DNA from: Marisa cornuarietis
Lineage: Eukaryota > Mollusca > Gastropoda > Architaenioglossa > Ampullariidae
DNA length: 64,000 nt
Assembly: GCA_004794655.1 (NCBI GenBank)
Contig: SMMW01000502.1
Location: 310,001-374,000, forward strand
Direction of reading: 5' to 3'
Shown here: positions 20,901 through 37,961 of the stretch, piece after piece
Position numbering within the stretch: the stretch's first letter is position 1
Layout of the letters: each line of letters begins with the position of its first letter
Made by a program: the position numbers and the translations under genes
Notes under the pieces: generated by a model
The model's database searches: none
What the model was told of the DNA's origin: nothing
What the model saw: only the letters and a program-made list of their open reading frames with translations

Positions 20901-21533
20901 TGGCTGGATAATTATTGCACTGTTGATAAATAAGTGATATGAGGGTAGGTGGATGCTGCATTCTGGGACGTGCTCAGTACGTGACCTTGAAGTTGAGAGG
21001 AATACGCTGAAGAATGGCTTCTGTTACCATGTGCAAGTGTATGAAGGGAACTTGTTCTGAAAATGGTTTCAATTTTACGGACACCATTCATTGACAAACG
21101 CTACTACCAAAATATTTTCACAGGATTTTTTTCTTCTGGTGAAAGTTTTGCAAACAATGACGTGAGAGCAAGAGGCACTGCTCCATTTACCTAGGATGAC
21201 AACAACTTGTGATGCTTCTATCTAACCACGAAAAAAGTCGAGTTTATATGATAGGTCAAGCGATATGCAGGAGGACTGAGAAGAAAACAATTCAAAATTC
21301 ACTGCATAGTTGTAGGACCTATTCTAAATGTTTCTTGCAGGTCTTTTTGATGTTTTCCTCTTGCGCTACTTCCTGTTGTGGTTTTCTCTTCAATGGCTAC
21401 CGATAGAGAGAGAACACTTTTGATCATTTACAATTACTCATTACTAAGCACAAATTCTTACAATAGTAATATAATTATGTACGCTGCTGTCCTTTGTGTT
21501 TCCAGTTAAAATTAACTGCAGTTCGCGCGCGTG

Positions 21534-21596
<63 letters not shown>

Positions 21597-21841
21597 GGGA
21601 CAGTATGAAGTATCACGACAACCGCAGTTTTACAACCTATGACCGAGACAACGACAACGGTTATGACAACTGTGCTACTAGTCGTCGCGGCGCCTGGTGG
21701 TACAGCTGGTGTCACCACTCCAACCTCAACGGCCGATAGAAGGCGAACGGCGCCGATGGTGTTGATGGCATCAACTGGTATCACACCCACAATGACTGGA
21801 GGAGCTTCACCTTCAGCGAAATGAAGATCAGACCAGTCTAA
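8829..21841 (+). CDS. secreted EB-PAN-EB-FReD lectin-like protein, interrupted by an in-frame TAG
   Basis: Eight exons: 8829-8905, 10147-10301, 10583-10735, 17381-17641, 18201-18334, 18460-18556, 20695-20859, 21597-21841. All have GT/AG borders and matching phases, mostly phase 1. The joined frame has 428 codons before TAA at 21839. Order: signal peptide (about 21 residues), Cys-rich EB-like module, PAN/apple domain, second EB-like module, fibrinogen C-terminal domain (FReD). FReDs bind acetylated or glycan ligands and are recognition molecules in mollusc immunity. The exon plan and the last four exon lengths nearly match the minus-strand paralogue at 27811-35264 (97, 165 and 245 nt are identical; 134 versus 122 differ). 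There is no MACPF exon. A TAG at 21737-21739 replaces the paralogue's Tyr codon and would cut the FReD by 34 residues, leaving 394. It may be a recent pseudogene, a truncated allele or a sequence error. Confidence 0.88.
8906..10146 (+). other. first intron of the plus-strand FReD gene, nothing recognised
   Basis: AT-rich sequence with a diverged local duplication around TATATTTAATGA-type segments (9310-9460). Small open frames at 9453-9951 overlap one another and show no domain or splice logic. Confidence 0.5.
10147..10301 (+). CDS. exon 2, first EB-like Cys-rich module
   Basis: It encodes [26 protein letters not shown] and FLSTDDYTC. The pattern C-x5-C-x6-C-x3-C-x-C resembles EB/EGF-like modules of invertebrate secreted proteins. 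The minus-strand gene has the same module (AMCFMGRCLCRPG) at the end of its MACPF exon. Confidence 0.85.
10583..10735 (+). CDS. exon 3, PAN/apple domain
   Basis: It encodes [36 protein letters not shown] and CRTFDFA. The central CKNLC with a following Cys and FDF is the PAN/apple core. Its 153-nt length equals the corresponding minus-strand exon (33313-33465), and both ends are phase 1. The domain closes in the next exon with EGGRCMIH. Confidence 0.85.
10736..11547 (+). other. start of intron 3, nothing recognised before the satellite
   Basis: Ordinary AT-rich intron sequence with no open frame of note. It grades into degenerate copies of the 32-bp repeat from about 11548. Confidence 0.5.
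11548..16417. repeat. 4.9-kb satellite of about 150 copies of a 32-bp unit
   Basis: The monomer contains TCTAGTTAGCTAATCAGTCA joined to a short AATACACTG-type part, 32 bases in all; a 28-base version lacks one AGTC. Each unit holds the palindrome TTAGCTAA, and stop codons occur in all frames, so the block is devoid of ORFs. Variant units with CACATTCTCTAGTTACCTG recur near 12484, 12775, 13530, 13917, 14107, 14827 and 15405, which shows higher-order duplication. It lies wholly within intron 3 of the plus-strand FReD gene. Confidence 0.95.
16525..17362. repeat. second 32-bp tandem array, about 26 copies
   Basis: The unit contains CTGTCTGTAATAAGCTATGA followed by TTGTCAGTACAG. Variants carry GTAAGTGAGCTA or CTAGGATTG. 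It has the same unit length as the preceding satellite and partly matching bases. It ends about 20 bases before the acceptor of exon 17381. Confidence 0.93.
17381..17641 (+). CDS. exon 4, end of PAN plus second EB-like module
   Basis: The acceptor gtttgtcag lies only about 20 bases after a 32-bp repeat array. It encodes [34 protein letters not shown] and [14 protein letters not shown]. The minus-strand counterpart, 32807-33070, is 264 nt against 261 here and has the same order, ending CLSGRCLCALG. It ends in phase 1. Confidence 0.87.
17642..18200 (+). other. intron 4 of the plus-strand FReD gene, nothing recognised
   Basis: AT-rich intron sequence without repeats or coding signals that I can support. 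Confidence 0.5.
18201..20859 (+). CDS. FReD exons 5-7 (18201-18334, 18460-18556, 20695-20859)
   Basis: These exons encode the N-terminal two thirds of a fibrinogen C-terminal domain: [73 protein letters not shown] and YSSFRVDG, ending with SGYSGTAG. Junctions fall at classic FReD positions (after GGGWL in phase 0; inside FWLGL in phase 1). The intron 18557-20694 contains a pogo-like MITE. Confidence 0.92.
18967..19954. mobile_element. pogo/Tigger-like MITE, 988 bp, TA target site
   Basis: Terminal inverted repeats match: the left end is CAGCGGTACCTCTAGTTACG and the right end, reverse-complemented, is CAGTGGTACCTCGAGTTACG. TA dinucleotides flank both sides (18965-18966 and 19955-19956), the target duplication expected for Tc1/mariner-pogo elements. 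Inner segments repeat CTCGTAACTCGA. There is no transposase frame, so it is non-autonomous. It sits in a FReD intron. Confidence 0.88.
19957..20694 (+). other. rest of intron 6, nothing recognised
   Basis: AT-rich intron sequence between the MITE and the FReD exon at 20695. No supported feature apart from the acceptor ccttccatcag. Confidence 0.5.
21535..21594 (+). repeat. (GT)n tract running into a splice acceptor
   Basis: Nearly 60 bases of GT repeat end directly at the acceptor (tgtgtgcag) of the last FReD exon. The paralogous intron has a GT tract of similar length at the equivalent acceptor (complement of 28061-28113). GT tracts at 3' splice sites can lower exon inclusion in known cases such as CFTR exon 9. 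Confidence 0.9.
21597..21841 (+). CDS. FReD last exon with internal TAG
   Basis: It encodes [11 protein letters not shown], the calcium-site motif [15 protein letters not shown] and HHSNLNGR, then TAG at 21737. After the TAG the same frame continues 34 codons with good FReD sequence ([20 protein letters not shown]) to TAA at 21839-21841. Total length is 245 nt, identical to the paralogous exon 27811-28055. Confidence 0.9.
21737..21739 (+). other. in-frame nonsense codon in the FReD exon
   Basis: The bases read CGATAGAAG, whereas the minus-strand paralogue reads CGATACAAG at the same place, so one transversion turns Tyr into stop. The frame stays open and conserved for another 34 codons, which argues for a recent change, a polymorphism or an assembly error. 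The lost segment forms the C-terminal edge of the FReD ligand region. Confidence 0.85.
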
Positions 21842-22558
21842 CACCGACTTGTCTACTTGTCTACTCGCAGTGTTTATATCATCAGTCTACTCTTCATGAC
21901 ACATTTCAGTGATGATGCTAGCTCATTGCAAATCGCTGAGATTTAGGGCTAAAGGACAAAATGTATATGTTTTTATTTTTGTCTTACGCTCATAAAAAAA
22001 TATTTCTCATTTATCGTTCGCTGTTACGATTGTAAACTCAGTTCGCCTTCTCTACCTTTATAAGTTACTGGTGATACCAAACTGTTGTCGAATATTAAAA
22101 TAAAATTGTTTAATAGATTTTTTGATATTCTAGCTCACAGAAATAGTTAATTTAATAGTAGTGAGACAATATTATATTGATAGCACGCTGCTAAGAAAGA
22201 TGACAAACACAAAGTTTTATTTTCAGAATAGTACAAAGTGCAAAGACTGAGTGGATTGAACATTGTTGTTCATTATTACTTTTGTTACAGACGACAAGTA
22301 TGCATGACTCAATTTATATCGTAGTTGAAGATCAAGTTTATTGTGAAGCTGTACTTTATCATTATGTTACATACATTTTAAAGAAATGTTACACTTTGGC
22401 GGACATATCAAGTAAGCAGACTGTTAGAGTAACTGTGACGGACTGTTCAGGTGAGCGTATTGTTCAGATTAACTGTAATGGACTTGTCTCCCAGTCTTAC
22501 TGTCTTTCTGTCTCTTCACCTCTTTGTATATCATTATATATTTATATATATATATATC
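21842..22558. other. 3' flank of the plus-strand FReD gene
   Basis: AT-rich 3' UTR and flank with the candidate AATAAA at 22099. Nothing else is supported. Confidence 0.5.
22099..22104 (+). terminator. candidate polyadenylation signal of the plus-strand FReD gene
   Basis: AATAAA lies about 258 bases after the conserved TAA in an AT-rich stretch. It is a plausible 3' end; a single motif only. Confidence 0.4.
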
Positions 22559-22858
22559 ATCAGCTATAGTACTGATAGCTACACTGTCATCATCATCTAT
22601 AGCACTGCTACCTACATCGTCATCATTCGCTATAGCACAGCTACCTACATCGTCATCATCATGTATAGTATTGCTAGCTACATCGTCATCATCATGTATA
22701 GTATTGCTAGCTACATCGTCATCATCGGATATAATACTGATAACTACACTGTCATCATCATCTATAGCACTGCTACCTACATCGTCATCATCATGTATAG
22801 TATTGCTACCTACATCGTCATCATCGGATATAATACTGATAGCTACACCATTATAGTA
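22559..22858. repeat. short minisatellite with TCATCATC motifs
   Basis: About seven imperfect units of roughly 42-48 bases alternate CTACCTACATCGTCATCATC with ATAGTATTGCTAG- or ATAATACTGATA-type parts. Open frames across it are repeat translations. Confidence 0.85.
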
Positions 22859-22971
22859 TTAAATTTAAAGTACACTACAATACAAGTTATAGTGAGTACA
22901 TAGTGATTCTGAGGTGGATTGTCCAGCGGGTTATCATGTGTGAACAGGTCGTGTAAATGCACAAACATATA

Positions 22972-22977
22972 CACACA

Positions 22978-23033
<56 letters not shown>

Positions 23034-23237
23034 CTCTCTCTCACACACACACACACACACTCACACTCACACACACACTCACACTCTCTCTCTCTCACAC
23101 ACACACACACTCACACTCTCTCTCTCACACACACACACACACACTCACACACACTCACACTCTCTCTCTCACACACACACACACTCACACTCTCTCTCTC
23201 ACACACACACACACACTCACACACACACACACTCACA

Positions 23238-23294
<57 letters not shown>
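22972..23294. repeat. CA/CT-rich simple-sequence block
   Basis: Alternating runs of (CA)n and (CT)n over about 320 bases, ending in a long pure (CA)n. The His/Thr/Ser-Leu open frames here are artefacts. Confidence 0.95.
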
Positions 23295-24645
23295 TGTTAA
23301 ACATTTAACACCTGTTGTCTCACGAGAAAGCAAATTTGATAATCGCCCGGAGAAAGTGTCACATAATGTAGTGAGAACTAGAGAATGTCACACACACAGA
23401 AATAATAAGTATGGGAAGTAACTGCTATTCTCTCCAAATTGCAGTTGGCACTGATTGTCTCCCGTGGAGTATGCGAATATCATTACCACAATGAAGAAGA
23501 CAAGCGAGCTCTTTTATTTGAGACTAAAAAAATAAACGGAAACAATTGTTTGAGTGTTACAATCCCAACATTAATTTTACTAAATACGAGAAACACATTG
23601 CTTGTCCTACTTCTTCTCTCATCTTACTTCATTCTCACATTGAGGTACCAAGCAGTCGATCACCATAAAATAGTCCTACTATTCTCCCAAAACATGACAA
23701 CATTATATATATATACACACAACAGCACAACATTTATATATATATATATAATAACACTGACCTTAATAAAGAATATAATGTGTTCACAACAGCGAATAAT
23801 CCTTTTGAAATATGTTAATTACTAAAGACTAAAGAATACAACAGGCATATAAATCTTCGTTGTCCGTCCCGCTACACTTGTAGGACAGTGTCATGGGAGT
23901 TAACTTTAACAATTAACCCCAAACATGAAGTGGAGTGTAACAGGCGGGGTGGAATCTTCCCGGTACCCGCTGACACCCGTTGTGTGAGCGACAGAAGGAG
24001 GGAGCAACACACGCCGTGCAGGTGAAGGAGAAGTAAACGCCTGTCACTGTCGGCTGGTGGTTGTTGTGGTCAACATGCAGGTGTCAGTGATGCGCGTGTG
24101 ACTTTGTGTCTCATCGCTTGTGGTTGATGTTTACCAATTATACTTTGATCTTTTAACTCAAGTTGTGCAACGTCCACCTGGGGTAACGCGGGTGGTCAAG
24201 GTGAAGTCAGTGAGTAGCAGATACAAGACACATTTTCGAGCAGATAGTGGAATTGTGAGTCAAGGTCTGCAGGGTCGGCACAACAGGGTAACAAGAACGA
24301 GACTCCATGTTAAAGATTTATTAGTTGTTTGTTGTTTTCTGTAATTGTTTACAGGCTCGTTGTTATGTAAGCCACTTATTTTACGATGCATGTGAAGCTT
24401 TCGGATGGTTTTGTATAAATGGAGTGTGGACAACCCGCCGTCTTGTCACATCATCTGTGAGGTTTTCGGCGAGTGGCCTCTAGAATGATGCTGGAGACTT
24501 TATGCGAGGCTGAGCAGAGTGTGAGACCGACATTGTTAGACAAGTAATCTCAGCATTGATGACGACAAAGATCTCCTTACCGCCAGCAGCGGAGACCTAC
24601 AGTCACGTTCCTGTACAACGATGTAACAGTTAAAGGTCAACACGA
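23295..24645. other. spacer between the convergent FReD genes, nothing recognised
   Basis: Mixed-composition sequence with short TATATA runs at 23705-23752. Open frames are short and carry no motifs. Confidence 0.45.
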
Positions 24646-25368
24646 ATGCTAAGCAAACATCGCTTCAAACAGAGCACAAAGTATCACCAAAACATATTCC
24701 GTTGGTATTTTATGACAAAGAGGCATGAGAGATTTTATATTAATATTGTTCTTGTAAGCACACCTGGATTTGTCGAGAAAACAGGAAGTGACGAAAGCGA
24801 AGTATTTCTAAAAATAGTGTCGTCTTCGTCAACTGAATTCGAAAAGAAAAATAAACAGACCAGAACACAATGTGCTGTTGCTGAATGTTCCCGTCAACAC
24901 TCAGATGGAGTTTGTACTCATGAAGGAAATCCTAGAGATAATGGCAGCACACGCCAGTGGATTCACTTTGTTCACATATGTGTATATAATATATGTGTGT
25001 ATATATATATGTGTGTATATAATATGTGTATATGTGTATATTTGTGTATTTCTATTCGCATGTGTGTATATAAATGTATATTTGTATATACAGGTCTCCG
25101 CTTTGTTCAAATGTGCCGTGTGAACTTGGTCCCCACACCGTACTCAAGAATTTGCTCCAAACATTTCACAATGGATTGTTATCCAGTGACTTATACAGTA
25201 CCAGCAAGTCTTGGACTTTCAGTAAACCAAAGAAATGTTATTGCTACAGCAGTGCTTACTATACAACAGCACGAGATGTTACAACAACTACGACTGCTGG
25301 TAGATCAACACCAGATATACAACATCGACAGTTTCTACACCGTGTGGTCTACAAGTAACATGGTGTGA
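24646..25368 (+). CDS. THAP zinc-finger-like open frame with a low-complexity insertion
   Basis: A continuous 240-codon frame. Residues from about 76 carry CAVAECSRQHSDGVC, STRQWIHFV and, further on, TPYSRICSKHF and MDCY. This is the order of a THAP DNA-binding domain (C-x4-C ... W ... C-x2-H-F). The spacing from the second Cys to CSKH is 88 residues, but 45 of these are a Val/Tyr/Ile/Cys-rich run translated from TATATGTG repeats. Without it the spacing is 43, inside the normal THAP range. The insert is flanked by CTTTGTTCA repeats. No start codon context, promoter or downstream domain is recognisable; the C-terminal part (about 60 residues) is unknown. It could be a P-element-type transposon relic, a host THAP gene exon or a pseudogene. 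Confidence 0.45.
   Translation: MLSKHRFKQSTKYHQNIFRWYFMTKRHERFYINIVLVSTPGFVEKTGSDESEVFLKIVSSSSTEFEKKNKQTRTQCAVAECSRQHSDGVCTHEGNPRDNGSTRQWIHFVHICVYNICVYIYMCVYNMCICVYLCISIRMCVYKCIFVYTGLRFVQMCRVNLVPTPYSRICSKHFTMDCYPVTYTVPASLGLSVNQRNVIATAVLTIQQHEMLQQLRLLVDQHQIYNIDSFYTVWSTSNMV
24966..25109. repeat. 135-bp in-frame TATG-rich insertion with 9-bp direct repeats
   Basis: CTTTGTTCA occurs at 24966-24974 and again at 25101-25109. The 135-base step between them is exactly 45 codons and is mostly TATATATGTGTGTATA sequence. It interrupts the THAP-like motif without breaking the frame. Confidence 0.75.
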
Positions 25369-25439
25369 CAGTCACAAACACATCATCAGTCGTATCTTAC
25401 GTGATTTTGTGTAGTGTGATAATAACTGTCATCATATCT

Positions 25440-26140
25440 GTGTACGTAGTGCCGTTATAGATGTGTAGTGTTGTCATAACTGTGTCTATATTGCAACCAT
25501 AGCTGTGTAGTGTTATATGAACTGTGTATGTGGTGTTATCATAGCTGTGTAGTGTTATATGAACTGTGTATGTAGTGTTATCATAATTGTGTATGCAGTG
25601 TTATAATAACTGTGTCTATAGTGTTATCATAGCTGTGTAGTGTTATATGAACTGTGTATGTAGTCTTATCATAATTGTGTATGCAGTGTTATAATAACTG
25701 TGTCTATAGTCTTATCATAATTGTGTATGCAGTGTTATAATAACTGTGTCTATAGTCTTATCATAATTGTGTATGCAGTGTTATAATAACTGTGTCTATA
25801 GTGTTATCATAATTGTGTATGCAGTGTTATAATAACTGTGTCTATAGTGTTATCATAATTGTGTATGCAGTGTTATAATAACTGTGTCTATAGTGTTATC
25901 ATAATTGTGTATGCAGTGTTATAATAACTGTGTCTATAGTGTTATCATAATTGTGTATGCAGTGTTATAATACCTGTGTCTATAGTGTTATCATAGCTGT
26001 GTAGTGTTACAATAACTGTGTATGAAGTGCTATCATAGCTGTGTGGTGTTAGTGCACTCGTTAGTGCTATAGTACCTGTTTAGTGTTACAATAACTGTGC
26101 ATGTAGTGCTGTCTTAGCTGTGTAGTGTTACAGTACCTGT
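25440..26140. repeat. minisatellite, about 46-bp units
   Basis: Units combine ATAATTGTGTATGCAGTGTT with ATAATAACTGTGTCTATAGT and a short TTATC link. The centre (25600-25980) is highly regular and the flanks are degenerate (GCTGTGTAGTGTTA variants). Confidence 0.9.
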
Positions 26141-26725
26141 CCACTATTATCACTGCTAACGATATCACTAACATTTTTGTTGTTCAGTGCAGTACCCGTC
26201 CTCCCACCCATCCTCCACAGATCCACCTGCTCTGTGCTGAGTGAAACTAACCACAGGAATGCCAGCCACCCTGACTGCCACTCAGCTGACTATATTAATA
26301 GTCACACCGCACGTACCCAGCTTGTGTGTGTCGGGTATAATGTTGTCGCCGTCATGTTTCCTTCTTTTTGTTTTGTTTCCTGTTGGCGAGCGCGGAACAC
26401 GTGTAAGTCAGGCTGTGTGACTGTCCAGTGTGCATGGACTCGTTAATTTAATTGTCAGATGTCGTGACAGTCACTAATGTTGTTTTGTTGTCACGTGACA
26501 GAGTGACACGTTTGTGTAAGTGAGAAAGATAAGCCTTGAGTTATGTGTGAATTGGTCATGTGACTAGACTAGCCACTCGTACCAAAGTCCGCCATGTTGT
26601 TTGTCCTGATGCTTTGTTTGTTTATGTTTCTTTGAAAGAATCTTCCGTCATTTTCATCTTCTGTATCCCGCCTGTGGTTTGCTGGTCTGTTGTTGTCTCT
26701 GTCTGAGCTACTGAATGTCTCGTGT
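26141..26725. other. spacer, nothing recognised
   Basis: Mixed-composition sequence without supported coding or RNA features. Confidence 0.45.
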
Positions 26726-26727
26726 AA

Positions 26728-26975
26728 TGATCATGTGATGTGAATGAGACGTGTAGCTGTTGTGTAGGGTGAATCAAAGGTGTAGGTATCGTGTGCTGTG
26801 AATGTGACGTGTAGGTTTTGTGTGGTGTGAATGTGACGTGTAGGTATCGTGTGCTGTGAATGTGACGTGTAGGTGTAGTGTGGTGTGAATGTGACGTGTA
26901 TGTATAGTGTAATGTGAATGTGACGTGTAGGCATTGTGTGGTGTGAATGTGACGTGTAGGTATTGTGTGATGGAC
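26728..26975. repeat. minisatellite, 29-bp units
   Basis: About eight copies of a unit with GAATGTGACGTGTAGGTAT plus a GTGTGGTGT-type link. Since 29 is not divisible by three, the minus-strand translation cycles through three peptide repeats; it is not a gene. Confidence 0.9.
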
Positions 26976-27063
26976 TAAAGGACTGACTGTGACGTACAAT
27001 GATTCGGTGAACAGCTGGTGGTGGACGTTAGGTGCAGTAGGTGAGAGCGACTGTGAGGAAGAA

Positions 27064-27210
27064 TTTCCTGTAATTATAATAATAATAATAATGTTGTATA
27101 TTTATACAGCGCGTACCTCTACTGTACTGTAGACTCAGTGCGCTCCACAAACAGTTTCTCAATACAAAACACTGAAAACACACATTAACAGATACAAAAT
27201 GTATATAATA
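27064..27210 (-). mobile_element. LINE-type 3' end fragment
   Basis: On the minus strand the sequence runs through a GGAGCGCACTGAG segment to a GCGCTGTATAAATATAC segment and ends in (ATT)n. This pattern closes many invertebrate non-LTR elements. No coding part is preserved. Confidence 0.35.
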
Positions 27211-27810
27211 CACTCTTACTGACTACACAGACCAAAACATATCAGCAAGAAACCGGCTAGAAACACAACAACAGACACAAAAACCGGAAAACTCTGCGCA
27301 TGAAGCATGTCAGGGGTTTGGCATAGGAAAGTAGGGAGCAGTGACAGTAGACATCATCTGAACACCAGACATCTGGACATCTGTACATCTGCCGACACTC
27401 CCAGTAGTAACACCTGTTCCAACGGTGACAGAGACTGAGACTGAAGAGAAGACAACTGTCAATACCGACTTTCACAATGAGGCGTGAAATAACAGTTACA
27501 TCAAGAGTCGTAACAATCCCTGGTGTCATCAGGAAACTAGTTATCAAAGAATTAAACTAAGCTGCTGTCAGTCTCTAGTCGGTAAGACGAAGGGACATCA
27601 TTTCATTTGGCTAATGTGGCGACTATACACATACAATTGTAGTGGTTATTGGTAAATTGGTTTCCACTGTGTGTGAAATATCATACAATAAAATGCCTGA
27701 CTAGACAGTACAGTAGTCAAGTCTCTGCTATTATCCTCAGTGTCATTGTACTACAGTTAGTACTGTCATCCAGTACAGGATGCACTGAGTTGAGGGGAGA
27801 CCAGGCGGTG
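27211..27810. other. 3' flank of the minus-strand MACPF-FReD gene
   Basis: No clear AATAAA or ATTAAA on the minus strand within this stretch, so the poly(A) site is not identified. No other feature supported. Confidence 0.4.
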
Positions 27811-35264
<7,454 letters not shown>

Positions 35265-35407
35265 CTGTACACAGCAGACAGAAGTCAGGTGTCAGTGCTT
35301 ACCTGAGGCATATTTCTATGTTCTGAAAACGTAACTAAAATGTTGGGGTATTTCTTCCTAGAAATTGTTCTGACCTTTTTATTAATCACTCAGCCTCCCT
35401 ACCTTAG

Positions 35408-35455
<48 letters not shown>

Positions 35456-35842
35456 CACACACACACACACAAATTCCTTCTCTCTCATGCTTTCTGTGTT
35501 TATGCTAAGTTTTCTGGAGGTTTTCTAACCTTCATATTTACATGAATATGCGAAAATAATCTGTTAAATATCAAGACTTCATAATGACATAAAAATGCAA
35601 AAATAATCTGCGAAATGTCAAGTTTGAAAAGTTTCTGACTGGTTTTACCGTATCACTGGCTGTGTGACAGCTCGCTATGTTGGTATAATGTTGTTGTGTG
35701 CTGGGCGAATGTATTTCGTGGTATTACTGGTATAAAGCTTTTGTGAAGTTCTAGTTAACAAGGTGGTGTGATAAACTGTTGTGATATTACAGGTCACATG
35801 TTGAAGTGGTGTTGTAATGTTACTGATATCGTTGCTACTCAC
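35265..35842 (-). other. first intron of the MACPF-FReD gene, with (CA)n at 35407-35470
   Basis: It contains a CA microsatellite and a short direct repeat (AATAATCTG... at 35556 and 35599). Nothing else is supported. Confidence 0.5.
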
Positions 35843-35930
35843 AGACTCTGCTTAAGAGTGTTGACCGTTGTTTGCCTTCAGTCAGCATCTGGCTGTGGAT
35901 GATTGCAGTAGAGATGATAGAGACCGACAT
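35843..35930 (-). CDS. candidate first exon of the MACPF-FReD gene
   Basis: On the minus strand an ATG (35930-35928) opens MSVSIISTAIIHSQ and the donor gtgagt follows 35843. The 88 nt leave one base, which joins in phase with the CA at the start of exon 35264. The hydrophobic start is weak for a signal peptide, so the true first exon could lie elsewhere. Confidence 0.35.
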
Positions 35931-36339
35931 GCATGCAAGTAAAATACCAACCAGTCATTTAACAACTGAAAGTTGATTCTCTATGCTTTGCATCTTAAAG
36001 AGTATTTTCTACTTAACTGATACAAATATGATGTGTGTTTATATATATATATATATAAACTGTTCAGGTTGATGTGACATATAAACACCGCTTGATGTGT
36101 TTTAATAATATAATAATAACGAGAAGTAATACAGCGTTTTTCCAATAATTTACTCAGAGTGCTTGCCATAATCATACACAGACTGAATCATCAACAACCA
36201 TGTACACATATTCACATATAACAGAGTCGCTCACTTGTACAACACACACTCACTCATACACATAGTGAATTACAGACACACGTGACACACGCTCACAGTC
36301 AGCACAGGGTGAGGTCGTCCTTCTGACAAGATGTGTCTT

Positions 36340-36830
36340 AAGTGTGGACTTAAAGGTGGTTAAAGAATCAGAGTGACAAAGGTTGATGGGTAATCCGTCC
36401 CTAGTTCATGGGGCCTGGTATGAGACAGACCTCTGTTTATACGTCTTTGTCTCGGTTAGTGGGAGTTGCACAAGATCAAGAAGTTGTGTGGGTGTATAGA
36501 TGAGGGTTAGTTCAGAGATGTACTGAGGACTATTGCCACAAACGGCAGGGTAATTGAAAGTGGAAAGTTTGTAGGTATATACAGTCTACGACTAGCAGCC
36601 AGTGAAGAAAGCATATGATAGGTGATACATGTTCATGTCTAGATAATCTACAGATGAGGCGAACAGAAGTCTGTCAAGAAGATACGTGGGAATTCCAGCT
36701 AAAAGAGAATTACAATAGTCCACACTTGATAGTACAATAGGCACAGACTAGAGTCTTGGTTGCATCAAAGGTGAGATAAGACCATTGGTAGTAATCCTTT
36801 GAAATTCAAGGTAATTTTAAACTAACTATG
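36340..36830. repeat. probable interspersed repeat
   Basis: The stretch has the layout of a short invertebrate interspersed repeat (AGCAGCCAGTGAAG and AATTCCAGCTAAAAGAGAAT segments, non-coding). I recognise the type only by pattern. The flanks 35931-36339 and 36831-37034 hold a TA run (36038-36057) and nothing else. Confidence 0.3.
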
Positions 36831-37034
36831 TTTCCTAGCAGTCAACACGTCTGTACATTTTTTTAAATACCGATGGTCACAAAAAATCTGGGTGTGCAAA
36901 CACTATCAAAGTAGCAACTAATTACTATTCATGAGAGAAATATAAAAACGTTGTTCATGCTCATTTTGCCAACAAACATTAGATCAAACACACATCCGCA
37001 AATTTATTGCCCAAGAAGATGACCTGCAACATAC

Positions 37035-37961
37035 CTCAGTGCTCCCTGTGGCAAACAGTCTGACCTCAAGTACAGACTGCACGTGAGTGTCATCATCAGA
37101 ACCTAAACATCACAACACAGGCACAAAATTAATAAAAAAAATTGATCATGACAATTCGCAGCATCAAACCAATAAACATAATAAAAAAATATTATAATAA
37201 ATGCAATAGGGCCTCCCTGGAAAACAAGTTTCAGTAGATTACATTAAGCGACTTGTCTTGAAAACAACTGAAATATATGAAACTTTTTTGTGAACGAAAG
37301 TAATAATGTCTGTGGAAAATGCAGGTGACTATCGTAAAACACAGTTTGACATTATATTACTGAGAGCTGGACATATTTACTCCTAGCTGTACATATCTAA
37401 TCATAAGATAGTGATGTAAGCAGGTGTTGCCAGTGGGACCTCCCTGTTGTTAGTAAAGCCAGAGATTCACGTGATGAGATGAGACACTGAGGTCTGTCCA
37501 TTACACTATAGTAATATCAACAAAGGTCTGTGACAGTAATACATGTGTACAGTAGCCAACACAGTGTATGTAAGAACACAAATAATGTTGATGATTATTA
37601 CCGTCAGACATAAGGTGCCCATCGCCAGTGTCGGCTGCTCCTGTAAAACACAAGAGGACAGGTCAGACAAGCAAACAAAAGTTCTCAATAACAATAAGAG
37701 ATGTGTGATCTTAATCAAATAAAATAAATAACAAAAAATGGTTAAAACCTTGTCAACTCAATTAATAATTTTAAGTTTGCGAAGTTGGTGTCAGTTGATT
37801 GTTATTTTACTTACCACTCAATGTTAACAAATCCTTCAGTACAACTTGTGTAGAAGAAACTCGTCGGTAGGGAAACATCAAATTATGTTTTAATGTTGAG
37901 TTCCTGTCAGTTAAATAGCCTCTCAGGGCTGCCACAACTTTCAAAATGTAGGCTAATTGGT
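37035..37961 (-). CDS. three exons of an unidentified minus-strand gene
   Basis: Exons 37961-37815, 37640-37602 and 37102-37035 have tttcag, tttacag and tttag acceptors and gtaagt, gtaata and gtatgt donors. The two internal joins are phase 1 and the frame stays open throughout. The peptide includes QLAYILKVVAALRGYL, NLMFPYRRVSSTQVVL, ADTGDGHLMSD and THVQSVLEVRLFATG. I do not recognise a family. The last exon could also read on past 37035 to a TGA near 36987. It lies upstream of the MACPF-FReD gene on the same strand, but its phase-0 end does not fit that gene's phase-1 entry, so I treat it as separate. Upstream exons were not found. Confidence 0.4.

Noticed and set aside
25440..26140. Possible promoter or enhancer tandem elements between the convergent genes
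   Set aside because: The region lies at the 3' ends of both genes and is an ordinary minisatellite.
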